A stretch of 43,251 bases of DNA from assembly GCA_005773635.1 (NCBI GenBank), contig SXHN01000080.1, positions 1-43,251 on the forward strand, in the 5' to 3' direction. A program made the translations under genes and the position numbers. A model generated the notes under the pieces. That model had not been told where the DNA came from. It searched no databases and saw nothing but the letters and a program-made list of their open reading frames with translations. Origin of the DNA: Actinomycetota bacterium (GTDB taxonomy: Bacteria; Actinomycetota; Acidimicrobiia; IMCC26256; PALSA-610). This document shows, in pieces, positions 36,412-43,251 of this stretch (position 1 is its first letter; each line of letters starts with the position of its first letter).

Positions 36412-36891
36412 TCACACTAGGCGTCGTAGCAGTGATTCCAGTTGCCGCTGCTGTGTCGAGCTCAACTGCGAGAAGAGCCTTTTCTGATTGTCGAGGTAAG
36501 CGACGAGAGCTCCGTCGACGAGGCGGCGCCCGGACTTCGTGAGAGCGATCGGCTCTGATCGTCGATCACTGGGATCGCGACGTCGTTCGACGAAGCCATG
36601 TTCCTCGAGCTTGTCGATGCGACTCGTGATTCCCGCCCGCGTAACCATCACTCGGTCAGCGAGCTGTGAGGGCCGGAGCATGAACGGCTCGCCACTCCGT
36701 CGCAATGCGGACAAGACATCGAACTCCCCCACCGAGAGGCCGCGGTCCGCGAGCGTGCTCTCGAGTTGGCGCATCGACAAAATGACGAATCGGTTACAAC
36801 GTGCGAACAGCGCCATCGGCTGAAACTCGAGGTCGGGTCGCGCCGATTGCCAGCCGCTGAGCATTTCGTCAATGAGGTCTTCGTTATCCAT
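36412..36891 (-). CDS. MarR-family transcriptional regulator
   Basis: 159 residues. Winged helix-turn-helix around 60-120: LSVGEFDVLSALRRSGEPFMLRPSQLADRVMVTRAGITSRIDKLEEHGFVERRRDPSDRRSEPIALT, with the wing DPSDRRS typical of MarR. Extended N-terminus ahead of the dimer helix. ATG 36891 follows a TATATT box by 7 nt with no Shine-Dalgarno, suggesting a leaderless start. The divergent intergenic stretch holds an inverted repeat (36920-36933), so autoregulation and control of the genes on the other strand are likely. Ligand unknown. Confidence 0.92.
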   Translation of the reverse strand: MDNEDLIDEMLSGWQSARPDLEFQPMALFARCNRFVILSMRQLESTLADRGLSVGEFDVLSALRRSGEPFMLRPSQLADRVMVTRAGITSRIDKLEEHGFVERRRDPSDRRSEPIALTKSGRRLVDGALVAYLDNQKRLFSQLSSTQQRQLESLLRRLV

Positions 36892-36898
36892 TCGTGCA

Positions 36899-36933
36899 AA
36901 TATAGTCAGTCAATATATAGTTAGCTTACTAAC
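36899..36933. promoter_or_regulatory. Divergent promoter/operator with MarR-type inverted repeat
   Basis: GTTAG-CTTA-CTAAC (36920-36933) is a perfect 5-bp-arm repeat; TAGTCAG (36903) and TAGTTAG (36918) are related motifs. It overlaps a plus-strand -10 (TATAGT, 36916-36921), while the marR -10 (TATATT, 36904-36899) lies beside it. Expected binding site of the divergent MarR protein. Confidence 0.6.
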
Positions 36934-36949
36934 CATCTGGAGGCGAACA

Positions 36950-37042
36950 ATGTACGACGACCAAATCCCTCTTTCGAGGAATGAGAACCCGATCAGACAG
37001 GAGGCCGCTCGATGCACGCGCTTCGCTTCGTCTCCGCGGTGA
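36950..37042 (+). CDS. Candidate 30-codon ORF overlapping the next gene
   Basis: ATG 36950 has GGAGG 6 nt upstream, as good as any in this region. The frame encodes MYDDQIPLSRNENPIRQEAA and ten more residues and ends at TGA 37042, inside the first codons of the downstream membrane gene (start 37012) in another frame. No known family. It may be a short coupling/leader ORF that sets translation of the membrane gene. No conservation data, so existence of the peptide is unproven. Confidence 0.4.
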   Translation: MYDDQIPLSRNENPIRQEAARCTRFASSPR

Positions 37043-37470
37043 CCCTTGGTCTGCTGGCCGGTTCGCTGATGCTCGAAGGCTTGGTCCTTGTCCCGTTTTG
37101 GCGATCGTTGCATCCTGGCGCCTTCACCGATTTGCAGGCGGCGTTCGGACCGCGCCTCTATCGGTACTTCGCTCCCCTGACCGCGACCGCGGCTTCGCTG
37201 TCGCTCGCTTCAGGGATCGCGGTCGTTTGGAGCAAGGATCGAGGGTTGACCGATTGGTGCACGGTTGGCGCTGCGGCCTTGACCGCGTCGCTCCTCGCCT
37301 TCTACCAGCTGTACTTCCATGCGGCGAACGAACGCTTGCCGGTATTGGCGGCGGCGGGGGCAGACGCCGCGCTTTCCGCAGAGCTGCAACGATGGCACAG
37401 AATCCACCTCGTCCGTACTGTCGTCAGCGTTGCCGCGTTCATATTGGCGATGCTCGGAGTCGCCAGCTGA
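37012..37470 (+). CDS. Small membrane protein (DUF1772-like)
   Basis: 152 residues; AGGAGG precedes ATG 37012 by 8 nt. About four helices (5-28, 52-70, 83-100, 133-150). The layout, with a soluble loop FHAANERLPVLAAAGADAALSAELQRWHRIHLVRTV before the last helix, matches DUF1772 (anthrone-oxygenase-like) membrane proteins. Probably controlled by the MarR protein encoded divergently. Function of the family is mostly unknown. Confidence 0.72.
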   Translation: MHALRFVSAVTLGLLAGSLMLEGLVLVPFWRSLHPGAFTDLQAAFGPRLYRYFAPLTATAASLSLASGIAVVWSKDRGLTDWCTVGAAALTASLLAFYQLYFHAANERLPVLAAAGADAALSAELQRWHRIHLVRTVVSVAAFILAMLGVAS

Positions 37471-37659
37471 CGGCTCATCGGTGGCACTATCGCATTGCTG
37501 TCAGCCGATTCGGGCGGTGCGGCTCTCCCAGGTTTTCTCCAACTCCGCCTTTCGTCGCACCTTAAGAAATCGTCACGGATCACGCAGCTCCACTCGCGAA
37601 CGTGACCGAAGAACTCTTGCCGGGCTCGCTTCACAACACCAAGAGGTAGTACCGGACCA

Positions 37660-37682
37660 GGTAGCGTCACCGACTGGCTACC
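37660..37682. promoter_or_regulatory. Inverted repeat GGTAGC-N11-GCTACC upstream of the DUF4188 gene
   Basis: Perfect 6-bp arms, 25 nt before the start at 37708. It could be an operator or a small hairpin. The rest of the 237-nt gap (37471-37707) shows no gene or RNA I can identify. Confidence 0.35.
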
Positions 37683-37707
37683 ACCGGCGAGACTCGAGGA
37701 TGGACCG

Positions 37708-38196
37708 ATGGCGAGTGTGAACAGCGGACGGTGGACAGCTCAGATCGAGGGAGATTTCGTGGTCTTCATCATCGGAGCGCGAGTGAACTCCAAACGCCAA
37801 CTGTTCCGCTCGATCGCCGACCTCGGCGGACGCCGAAGCATGAACTACATGCTCAAGTATTTGTCGGCGCACCCCGAAAAGGGCCTGCTCGGATACGAAC
37901 AGGCCGGGTTCACGACCATCCAGTACTGGCGCTCATTCGAACACCTCGAAGCATTCGCCAAGGATCCCGACCCACACATGGACGTGTGGCGAAACTTCGT
38001 CAAGCGGGTCGGCAAGGGCGACCGCTCGGGCATCTGGCACGAGACATTCCTTGTTCGCGATGGTGAGTACGAGGCGATCTACACCAACGTGCCACCCCGG
38101 GGGCTCGGCAAAGCCAGCGAGCTCGTCCCAGTCGCCGAAGCCGTCGGCGCCCGCCAACGCCTCAAGAAAGCGGCAGCCCAGAGTCCCGACGAATAA
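37708..38196 (+). CDS. DUF4188 (monooxygenase-fold) protein
   Basis: 162 residues. ATG 37708 has GAGGATGG upstream. The stretch FVVFIIGARVN, HPEKGLLGYEQAG, YWRSFEHLEAFAKDPDPHMDVWRNFVKRVG, GIWHETFLV and YEAIYTNVPPRGLGKA follows DUF4188 almost motif by motif. The family resembles dimeric alpha/beta-barrel heme or monooxygenase proteins (for example the phenylacetaldoxime-dehydratase group), but its activity is not established. Near the MarR cluster; could be part of the same stress-response group. Confidence 0.82.
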   Translation: MASVNSGRWTAQIEGDFVVFIIGARVNSKRQLFRSIADLGGRRSMNYMLKYLSAHPEKGLLGYEQAGFTTIQYWRSFEHLEAFAKDPDPHMDVWRNFVKRVGKGDRSGIWHETFLVRDGEYEAIYTNVPPRGLGKASELVPVAEAVGARQRLKKAAAQSPDE

Positions 38197-38227
38197 CGGC
38201 AACCCCGGTCGCGGCGCTTCAAACGCG

Positions 38228-38308
38228 AACTCCGGCATGTTTCTTTCGATGGGCAACATCGGCGTCAACCCCAACGTCGGGATGTTGTTCATCGATTTTG
38301 AGCGCGGA
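38228..38308 (+). pseudogene. Fragment of a pyridoxamine 5'-phosphate oxidase-like gene
   Basis: In the frame of ATG 38237 the sequence reads NSGMFLSMGNIGVNPNVGM then LFIDFERG, the core of flavin-binding PPOx-family proteins (GNGMF.SLGNI..NP.VGLLFIDFER). It has neither a proper N-terminus (the frame runs back into the DUF4188 gene) nor a C-terminus (breaks down after FERG and runs into low-complexity sequence). A relic of deletion or recombination. Confidence 0.7.
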
Positions 38309-38310
38309 AG

Positions 38311-38333
38311 GTGCTCGCGGTTTGCGAGCGCAC
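38311..38333. terminator. GC hairpin after the gene fragment
   Basis: GCTCGC (38313-38318) pairs with GCGAGC (38324-38329), loop ggttt, followed by an ACACACAC run instead of T's. Weak terminator candidate. The remaining gap up to the next start at 38469 shows no other feature. Confidence 0.3.
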
Positions 38334-38468
38334 ACACACAATTTCTAATGACCTTTTCCCAATGACCTTGGGGCGATGCGACGGCGGTGTCCTCGCAGGG
38401 TGACGGTCACCAATGTGTGCCGATAGTCTGCGTCGCGAACCGCGTGCATGAGAAACAGGGAGGTTCTG

Positions 38469-41400
38469 GTGGCTGGCTCGGGGCTGATCACAATTTTGTT
38501 CACGGACCTCGTCGGTTCGACTGAACTGGCCTCCGACCTTGGTGACGTGGCGGCGGATCAGCTGAGGCGAGAGCACTTCGCGTCGTTGCGTGAAGCGGTC
38601 GCATCGTCGGGCGGGACGGAAGTGAAGTCGATCGGCGACGCACTCATGGTGTCGTACCCCGGAGCCGCCGACGCGCTCGCCGGTGCGGCTGCAATGCAAG
38701 GCGCCGTGGAGCGACACAATCGCCGCCTCGACGGATTCAAGATTGCAATGCGCGTCGGCATTAGCGCAGGGGACGCAAGTTTTGAAGGCGGCGACTGGTT
38801 CGGTTCCCCGGTCGTCGAGTCGGCACGGCTCTGCGCTGCGGCGACGGGCGGTCAGATCCTCGCGAGCGAGATAGTGCGGATGCTCGCTGGCTCGCGGACC
38901 TCCATCGAACTCCGCGCGTTGGGTTCAATGGAATTGAAAGGGCTGTCTGCGCCGCTCGCTGTGTGCGAAGTGGTCTGGCAAGTCACAGCAAACGATGCGC
39001 TGCTTCCGCTCCCGACATTTGTCGAGACCGACCCCGCGTTCCCGTTTGCCGGAAGGGTCGATCAGCTCGAGACGCTCCTCATAGCGTGGAAGGAGTCTGC
39101 GGAAGGCGCTCGCCGTGCGGTGCTTGTGTCTGGCGAGCCCGGCATCGGTAAAACCCGCCTTGTAACCGAGGCAGTACGCTCCGCCCACGACCGAGGAGCG
39201 ATCGTGCTCTGGGGACGTTGCGACGAAGATCTCGGCGCCCCGTATGAGCCGTTCGTCGAGGCCATTCGCCATTATGTCGCGGTGGTTTCACCCGATCAGC
39301 TCCGAGCTGAACTCGGCGCGCTCGGCGGTGAGCTCGTCCGGATCGTCCCGGAGATCTCCGCACGCGTCCCGAGTCTCGCGGAACCGATGCGCGCCGATGC
39401 CGATACCGAACGGCACCGGCTTTTCGACAGCGTCGTCGACCTCCTGGCTGAGATCTCGGCCGCGCACCCCGTGGTGTTGGTGCTCGACGACCTGCATTGG
39501 GCCGATAAGCCGACGCTGGTCCTGTTACGTCATCTGTTGCGCTCTGCCGCACCGATGCGGCTCTTGGTTGTTGCGACCTATCGCGATACTGATCTCGACC
39601 GTCGCCACCCGCTGTCAGATGTGCTCGCGGACCTTCGGCGTCAACCTGGCGTCGACCGCCTCGACCTTCAAGGGCTCGACGAGGATGAGATCAACGGGCT
39701 CATGACCAAGACTGCGGGCCACGACCTCGATGCGGCCGGTAGCGACCTCGCTCGAATGTTGCACACCGAGACCGAGGGCAACCCGTTCTTCGTTGGTGAA
39801 GTCTTGCGTCATCTCACCGAGACCGGAGCGATAGTGCAGGTCGACGGCCGATGGACCACGGATGCGAGCTTGGCTGATGTGGGGATCCCAGAAGGGGTGC
39901 GCGAGGTCGTCGGCCGTCGGCTGTCTCGCCTATCTGAGGCACTGAATTCGGCGCTCGCGATAGCCGCGGTCGTCGGACCGGTGTTCGATCTCGCGACGAT
40001 CGAGGGTGCGGGCGGCCCGACCGGCGACGAGTTATTCGACGCGCTCGACGAGGGCGCGCAGTTCGGCCTCATCCGCGAGGTCCCTGGCACCGTGGGCCGT
40101 TACACGTTTGCCCATGCACTCGTCAGGTCGTCGCTCTATGAGGAACTGACCACTAACCGCCGGGTGCGCATGCACTGGCGGATCGCCGAAGTGCTTGAGT
40201 CGCGTTACGCGGCGAGCATCGATGATCACCTGGACGAACTCGCATTTCACGCCGGTGAAGGTGCTCTCGCAGGTGATCCGCTCAAGGCGGTCGGTTTTGC
40301 TCGCCGCGCTGGTATCCGGGCGATGGACGATCTGGCGTTTGAGGCTGCGGCGACGCACTTCGAACGTGCACTCGGTTCGTTGGAACTCATCGACGGCTCA
40401 GCCGCGTCAGACCGCTGCGATCTTCTTCTCGAGTGGGCTACGGCATTGCATCTCAGTAGCGACGAACGCCACCGGACCGTCGTTTTTGACGCGGCAGCCG
40501 CAGCTCGGGCGATACATGACCCGGATCGTTTGGCTGCCGCGGCGCTCGTGATCGTCAAGACGTCGTCAGGGAGTACCCGTTCTGGAATGGTCGATGATGA
40601 GCTCGTCGCGCTGCTCGAGGAGGCGCTCGATGCGGTACCGCCCGAACCATCACCGCTGCGGGCTCGATTACTCGCATCGCTTGCGGTAGAGCTGCAGTGG
40701 GCGCCGGTCGCCGCACGGCGGGTTGCGCTCGCGCAGGAAGCGGTTGAGGCCGCGCGTCTCATTGGCGATCCCGACGTGCTCGCCTACGTCCTCAGCCGTG
40801 CATGGGTGTCGCTCGACTTCACAAGCCCTTGGCACACGGTCTATGCACCTTTGGTTTCCGAAGCAGAAGCCGCGGCCATTCGTTCGGCCGACACCGCCGC
40901 GCTCATTCCCGTGCAACAGTTTTCGATGTGGATGGCGGCCATGCGCGGTGACCGGGTCGCGTTCGCAAGCCACTTCGCTAGCTACGTTCGGCTCGTCGAC
41001 CAGGTGCGCCGCCCCAACCTGAACGTGTTCCGAATCTGGAACGAGGCCGCGGCGGCGGAGTACGACGGACACAGTGCGGATGCCGAGCGGCTCACCATCG
41101 AGGGGATGCAATTGGCTCAGCAGGTGGATTTCCCGGCCGACGTGAGCAGCGCGTTCGTTGGTGCGCTGTTCTACGCGATTCGAATGAGCCAGGGTCGTAT
41201 CGACGAATTGGTCGACACGATCGCGGGCCTCGTCGAGTCACAGCCAGGGGCGCCGGTCTGGCGGGTGGCATTGTGCGGCGCGCTGGTGGAGAGCGACCGG
41301 GTAGAAGCGGCGCGGGAGCATTTCATGTGGCTGGCAGCCGACGACTGCTCCCGGATCCCGAATGACCCCCAGTACCCGGTGACGTTGAATGGTCTGGCCC

Positions 41401-41786
41401 GCGTGTCGTTCCGGCTACAACCGCCCGAAGCCATGCTGCAAGTGATCTACGAACGACTGCTTCCGTTTGCTGGGTTTTTCAACTGGAGTGGTCCGACCGT
41501 GAACGAAGCGAACGACCTTGGCCTTGCGAATGCCGCGGCCAGACTCGACCGGCCTGAGGACGCCGACCGCCACTTCGCGAGTGCGATCGCCTTGTGCGAA
41601 AGCGCCGGCACGCGCGGGTATCTCGCCCGGAGCCATCACGACTGGAGCCGTGCACTCGCCGAACGTGGCGATGGGGCTAAGGCGCGCGAACACGCAGAAC
41701 GTGCGTTGATCCTCGGTGAAGAACTAGGAATGACTGGACCATTCGGCGTTGTGCCCCGAGCACGGACGTTGCTCGCCTCACTCTGA
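38469..41786 (+). CDS. Class III adenylate/guanylate cyclase fused to an AAA ATPase and TPR-like region
   Basis: 1105 residues from GTG 38469, chosen because GGGAGG is 5 nt upstream; ATG 38448 in the same frame adds seven residues. Cyclase domain at 5-175: metal ligands D13 (FTDLVGST) and D57 (SIGDAL), substrate K53; the residue normally Asn in the NxxAR element is Glu (VVESARLC). ATPase domain: Walker A GEPGIGKT at 222-229, Walker B LVLDDLHW with D340-D341. Alpha-helical repeats, TPR-like, fill 600-1105. Unlike many relatives there is no LuxR helix-turn-helix at the C-terminus, so output is probably cyclic nucleotide or protein contacts. Monocistronic. Confidence 0.9.
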   Translation: MAGSGLITILFTDLVGSTELASDLGDVAADQLRREHFASLREAVASSGGTEVKSIGDALMVSYPGAADALAGAAAMQGAVERHNRRLDGFKIAMRVGISAGDASFEGGDWFGSPVVESARLCAAATGGQILASEIVRMLAGSRTSIELRALGSMELKGLSAPLAVCEVVWQVTANDALLPLPTFVETDPAFPFAGRVDQLETLLIAWKESAEGARRAVLVSGEPGIGKTRLVTEAVRSAHDRGAIVLWGRCDEDLGAPYEPFVEAIRHYVAVVSPDQLRAELGALGGELVRIVPEISARVPSLAEPMRADADTERHRLFDSVVDLLAEISAAHPVVLVLDDLHWADKPTLVLLRHLLRSAAPMRLLVVATYRDTDLDRRHPLSDVLADLRRQPGVDRLDLQGLDEDEINGLMTKTAGHDLDAAGSDLARMLHTETEGNPFFVGEVLRHLTETGAIVQVDGRWTTDASLADVGIPEGVREVVGRRLSRLSEALNSALAIAAVVGPVFDLATIEGAGGPTGDELFDALDEGAQFGLIREVPGTVGRYTFAHALVRSSLYEELTTNRRVRMHWRIAEVLESRYAASIDDHLDELAFHAGEGALAGDPLKAVGFARRAGIRAMDDLAFEAAATHFERALGSLELIDGSAASDRCDLLLEWATALHLSSDERHRTVVFDAAAAARAIHDPDRLAAAALVIVKTSSGSTRSGMVDDELVALLEEALDAVPPEPSPLRARLLASLAVELQWAPVAARRVALAQEAVEAARLIGDPDVLAYVLSRAWVSLDFTSPWHTVYAPLVSEAEAAAIRSADTAALIPVQQFSMWMAAMRGDRVAFASHFASYVRLVDQVRRPNLNVFRIWNEAAAAEYDGHSADAERLTIEGMQLAQQVDFPADVSSAFVGALFYAIRMSQGRIDELVDTIAGLVESQPGAPVWRVALCGALVESDRVEAAREHFMWLAADDCSRIPNDPQYPVTLNGLARVSFRLQPPEAMLQVIYERLLPFAGFFNWSGPTVNEANDLGLANAAARLDRPEDADRHFASAIALCESAGTRGYLARSHHDWSRALAERGDGAKAREHAERALILGEELGMTGPFGVVPRARTLLASL

Positions 41787-41864
41787 ACGGCCCCAGCAGA
41801 TCATCGCCGTTGGGGACTGTCGGATTAAGCGGATCATGCGCCGATCGAACCCAACAGTGCGGCC

Positions 41865-42746
41865 TTAGCTGGACGGCTGAACACCGAAGCCAGCTAGCCA
41901 TTGCTGCACTGACGCGATGTCGACCCGCTGATATCCACCAAGGTACCGACAGTTGCTGGTGTAACCGTAGGAAGTGTCAGCGACGAGGTAGCCGTTGAGA
42001 AAAACGGGCCCTCCCGAATCACCGAAGCACGTTCCGCCGCCACCACGGATGTCGTTGGGATTGCCGTTGAGTTGCAGAATCTGTTGCGTGAGCTTTTGTC
42101 CCGGTGACGTGGTCTGGCGACGGTTCAGCGGGAAGCTCAACGGTACCGGCTTTTGCGGTCCGGTCGAGGCCGCCGGCCCAACGTCGGTGCCGTATCCAAC
42201 GACTGAAAAGACTGTTTTGTTCAACGTCGGCTGCGCGAACTTCGCGAGATAGTTCGGTGGAGCAAGGGGTGATGGCGTTATGCCTGAGATCGGAGTATCG
42301 AGAACGACAACACCGGTGTCGTTCCAATTCTTCACGTCGGTGAAGTCTGAATACGCAGGGTGCGTGTAGCTCGTTCCGAGCACGACACCCGAGCCGAGGG
42401 CCTCGCCGTTCCCGTACCCAACTTGGCTCACGCCGTCACCAAGATCATCGATCGCTCTCGGCAAATTGGACGGCGGCGCGGCAGCGATGTACGACTGAAA
42501 CGTAACAACCGTCTTGCCAATGGTCCCCTGCGTGCAATGGGCTGCCGTCACCAACACAGTGGGAGTTACCAGGGTGGCCGAGCATCGGAATCGGCCGTCT
42601 GGCGCATAGAACACGATGAGCGCGACATTGGGATGAGCTTCCCCGTCGTCCTGTCCGCCGACAATTGCATGAGCGCCTGGGGCAATCGTCGTTAACAGCA
42701 GCGTCGCCGCACCGACAACCCGAATAACACGATTACGAACCTGCAT
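41865..42746 (-). CDS. Secreted S1-family (trypsin/chymotrypsin-fold) serine protease
   Basis: 293 residues with signal peptide (MQVRNRVIRVVGAATLLLTTIAPGAHA), cleaved before I28 of IVGG, which suggests the mature N-terminus forms directly without a long propeptide. Catalytic H70 (TAAHC), D143 (WNDTG) and S244 (GDSGGP). The residue at the trypsin-189 position is Gly (GGGTCFGDSGG), so cleavage after Arg/Lys is unlikely; chymotrypsin- or elastase-like preference is expected. Disulfide candidates C55-C71 and C240 with C267. ATG 42746 has TAGGAG about 7 nt upstream. Extracellular. Confidence 0.92.
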   Translation of the reverse strand: MQVRNRVIRVVGAATLLLTTIAPGAHAIVGGQDDGEAHPNVALIVFYAPDGRFRCSATLVTPTVLVTAAHCTQGTIGKTVVTFQSYIAAAPPSNLPRAIDDLGDGVSQVGYGNGEALGSGVVLGTSYTHPAYSDFTDVKNWNDTGVVVLDTPISGITPSPLAPPNYLAKFAQPTLNKTVFSVVGYGTDVGPAASTGPQKPVPLSFPLNRRQTTSPGQKLTQQILQLNGNPNDIRGGGGTCFGDSGGPVFLNGYLVADTSYGYTSNCRYLGGYQRVDIASVQQWLAGFGVQPSS

Positions 42747-42845
42747 CTCTGCTCCTACGTCTCATCGTTGACCCTTCAAAGCATAGCTATCGGGCGTTAG
42801 CCGCATCGCGGTGGCGGTCACTCAGACCGTTCCGCACAATTTTCG

Positions 42846-43013
42846 TTAAGCCCAATGCGCGGCCTGCAAATGAAACGCACCGCGAATGTCGTCATACGCG
42901 GCCATGCGTTCATCCAAAACCTGCGCCGCAGCCAATACGAACTCGACGTCGATACGAAGAACCATCATCTACGAATCGCAGCCGCATTCAACGAACTTGC
43001 AGACAAGATCTAA
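42846..43013 (+). pseudogene. C-terminal remnant of an IS6-family transposase
   Basis: The open frame ending at TAA 43011-43013 reads LSPMRGLQMKRTANVVIRG then HAFIQNLRRSQYELDVD and HLRIAAAFNELADKI, the C-terminus of actinobacterial IS6-type DDE transposases (general form RPMRGL..GHAFVQNLRRGHYEL..AAAFDELA.I). The catalytic DDE core and N-terminus are absent; upstream sequence to 42747 is unrelated. The following bases carry IS6-type terminal repeats, confirming the family. Confidence 0.75.
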
Positions 43014-43134
43014 CCCGAAAGGCAACTACACGAACTTCACGCGCCGATCGCGATCACTCAATGCAACAGTGCCCCCGAAAGGCAAACTGCGCGAATTCCA
43101 CGCGCCAACAGCGATCACTCAACGCAACAGTGCC
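43014..43134. repeat. Duplicated right end of an IS6-family element with terminal inverted repeats
   Basis: Two imperfect tandem copies of about 60 nt (43014-43073 and 43074-43134), each starting CCCGAAAGGCAA and ending GCAACAGTGCC. Read on the minus strand the ends are GGCACTGTTGCA and GGCACTGTTGCG, the terminal repeat of IS26/IS6-family elements (GGCACTGTTGCAAA). The first copy abuts the transposase stop codon. Confidence 0.8.
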
Positions 43135-43147
43135 AGCCGACGGCCGG

Positions 43148-43153
43148 TACCAT
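43148..43153 (+). promoter_or_regulatory. -10 box TACCAT of a probable leaderless promoter
   Basis: TACCAT, then 7 nt, then ATG 43161, the same arrangement as at several other genes in the window. Confidence 0.4.
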
Positions 43154-43160
43154 GCTGACC

Positions 43161-43251
43161 ATGAGCGAGACCCGCAGCCCTCGCGCCCGGATCCGTGCCT
43201 GGGCGACGGCACTCGTAGTCGTCCTGACGGCCGTGTCGCTCCTCGGGGCGA
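43161..43251 (+). CDS. Start of an exported or membrane protein (runs off window)
   Basis: Thirty codons: MSETRSPRARIRAWATALVV then VLTAVSLLGA, a positively charged start followed by a hydrophobic helix, as in a signal peptide or first membrane helix. An in-frame upstream ATG (43152) would add MLT. Base composition is more GC-rich than the flanking IS remnant. Nothing can be said about function. Confidence 0.55.
   Translation, partial: MSETRSPRARIRAWATALVVVLTAVSLLGA

Noticed and set aside
37302-37670. A 122-codon minus-strand open frame across the gap 37471-37707.
   Set aside because: Half is antisense to the DUF1772-like gene and no ribosome site or family feature supports it.

Overview
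The window reads as a chromosomal segment of a moderately GC-rich actinobacterium, most likely of the Acidimicrobiia type (inference). Signs are an actinobacterial LeuA with a leucine-codon leader, a mycobacterial-type CadI/ArsI protein, an ECF41 sigma factor, fused IcmF, several P450s and crotonase/SDR genes, and many starts that lack a Shine-Dalgarno but sit 6-8 nt after a TANNNT -10 box (leaderless transcripts). I see no rRNA, tRNA, CRISPR array, phage genes or intact mobile element.

Layout. 1-2.3 kb: 3'-truncated icmF (fused B12 mutase/GTPase) and a small membrane protein, both minus. 2.4-6.7 kb: a tightly overlapping minus operon (crotonase, dienoyl-CoA-reductase-like SDR, SnoaL-like protein), a divergent SDR and a P450, looking like acyl-CoA or xenobiotic catabolism. 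6.8-12.2 kb: amidase; FAD oxidoreductase plus ECF41 sigma factor behind a match to the ECF41 promoter; a cyclase-family hydrolase; a methyltransferase. 12.3-15.4 kb: DEAD-box helicase, VOC protein, orphan CadI/ArsI. 15.4-22.4 kb: ABC-2 exporter with an FMN hydroxy-acid dehydrogenase, acyltransferase-3/SGNH protein, SRPBCC protein, MFS exporter. 22.4-26.7 kb: leucine leader/attenuator, leuA, ald, second P450. 26.7-31.2 kb: two convergent GGDEF-EAL proteins. 31.2-36.3 kb: acyltransferase, membrane sulfatase-like enzyme, HSD10-like SDR, HAD hydrolase, PhyH-type dioxygenase. 36.4-38.2 kb: MarR regulator divergent from a small ORF, a DUF1772-like membrane protein and a DUF4188 protein. 38.2-43.25 kb: a pyridoxamine-oxidase-like gene fragment, a large cyclase/ATPase/TPR protein, a secreted S1 protease, a decayed IS6-family end, and the first codons of another exported or membrane protein.

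The most informative signals are regulatory: the ECF41 autoregulatory promoter (8215-8241), the leucine attenuator (22456-22563), a MarR operator between divergent genes (36899-36933), an ArsR-like operator at the orphan cadI (14890-14917), and a recurring leaderless -10/start arrangement. Degenerate sequences (gene fragment at 38.2 kb, IS6 end with duplicated terminal repeat at 42.8-43.1 kb) mark the right end as a decay or insertion zone. I found no convincing new multi-gene defence or mobile system; the candidates for novelty are small ORFs and regulatory sites.
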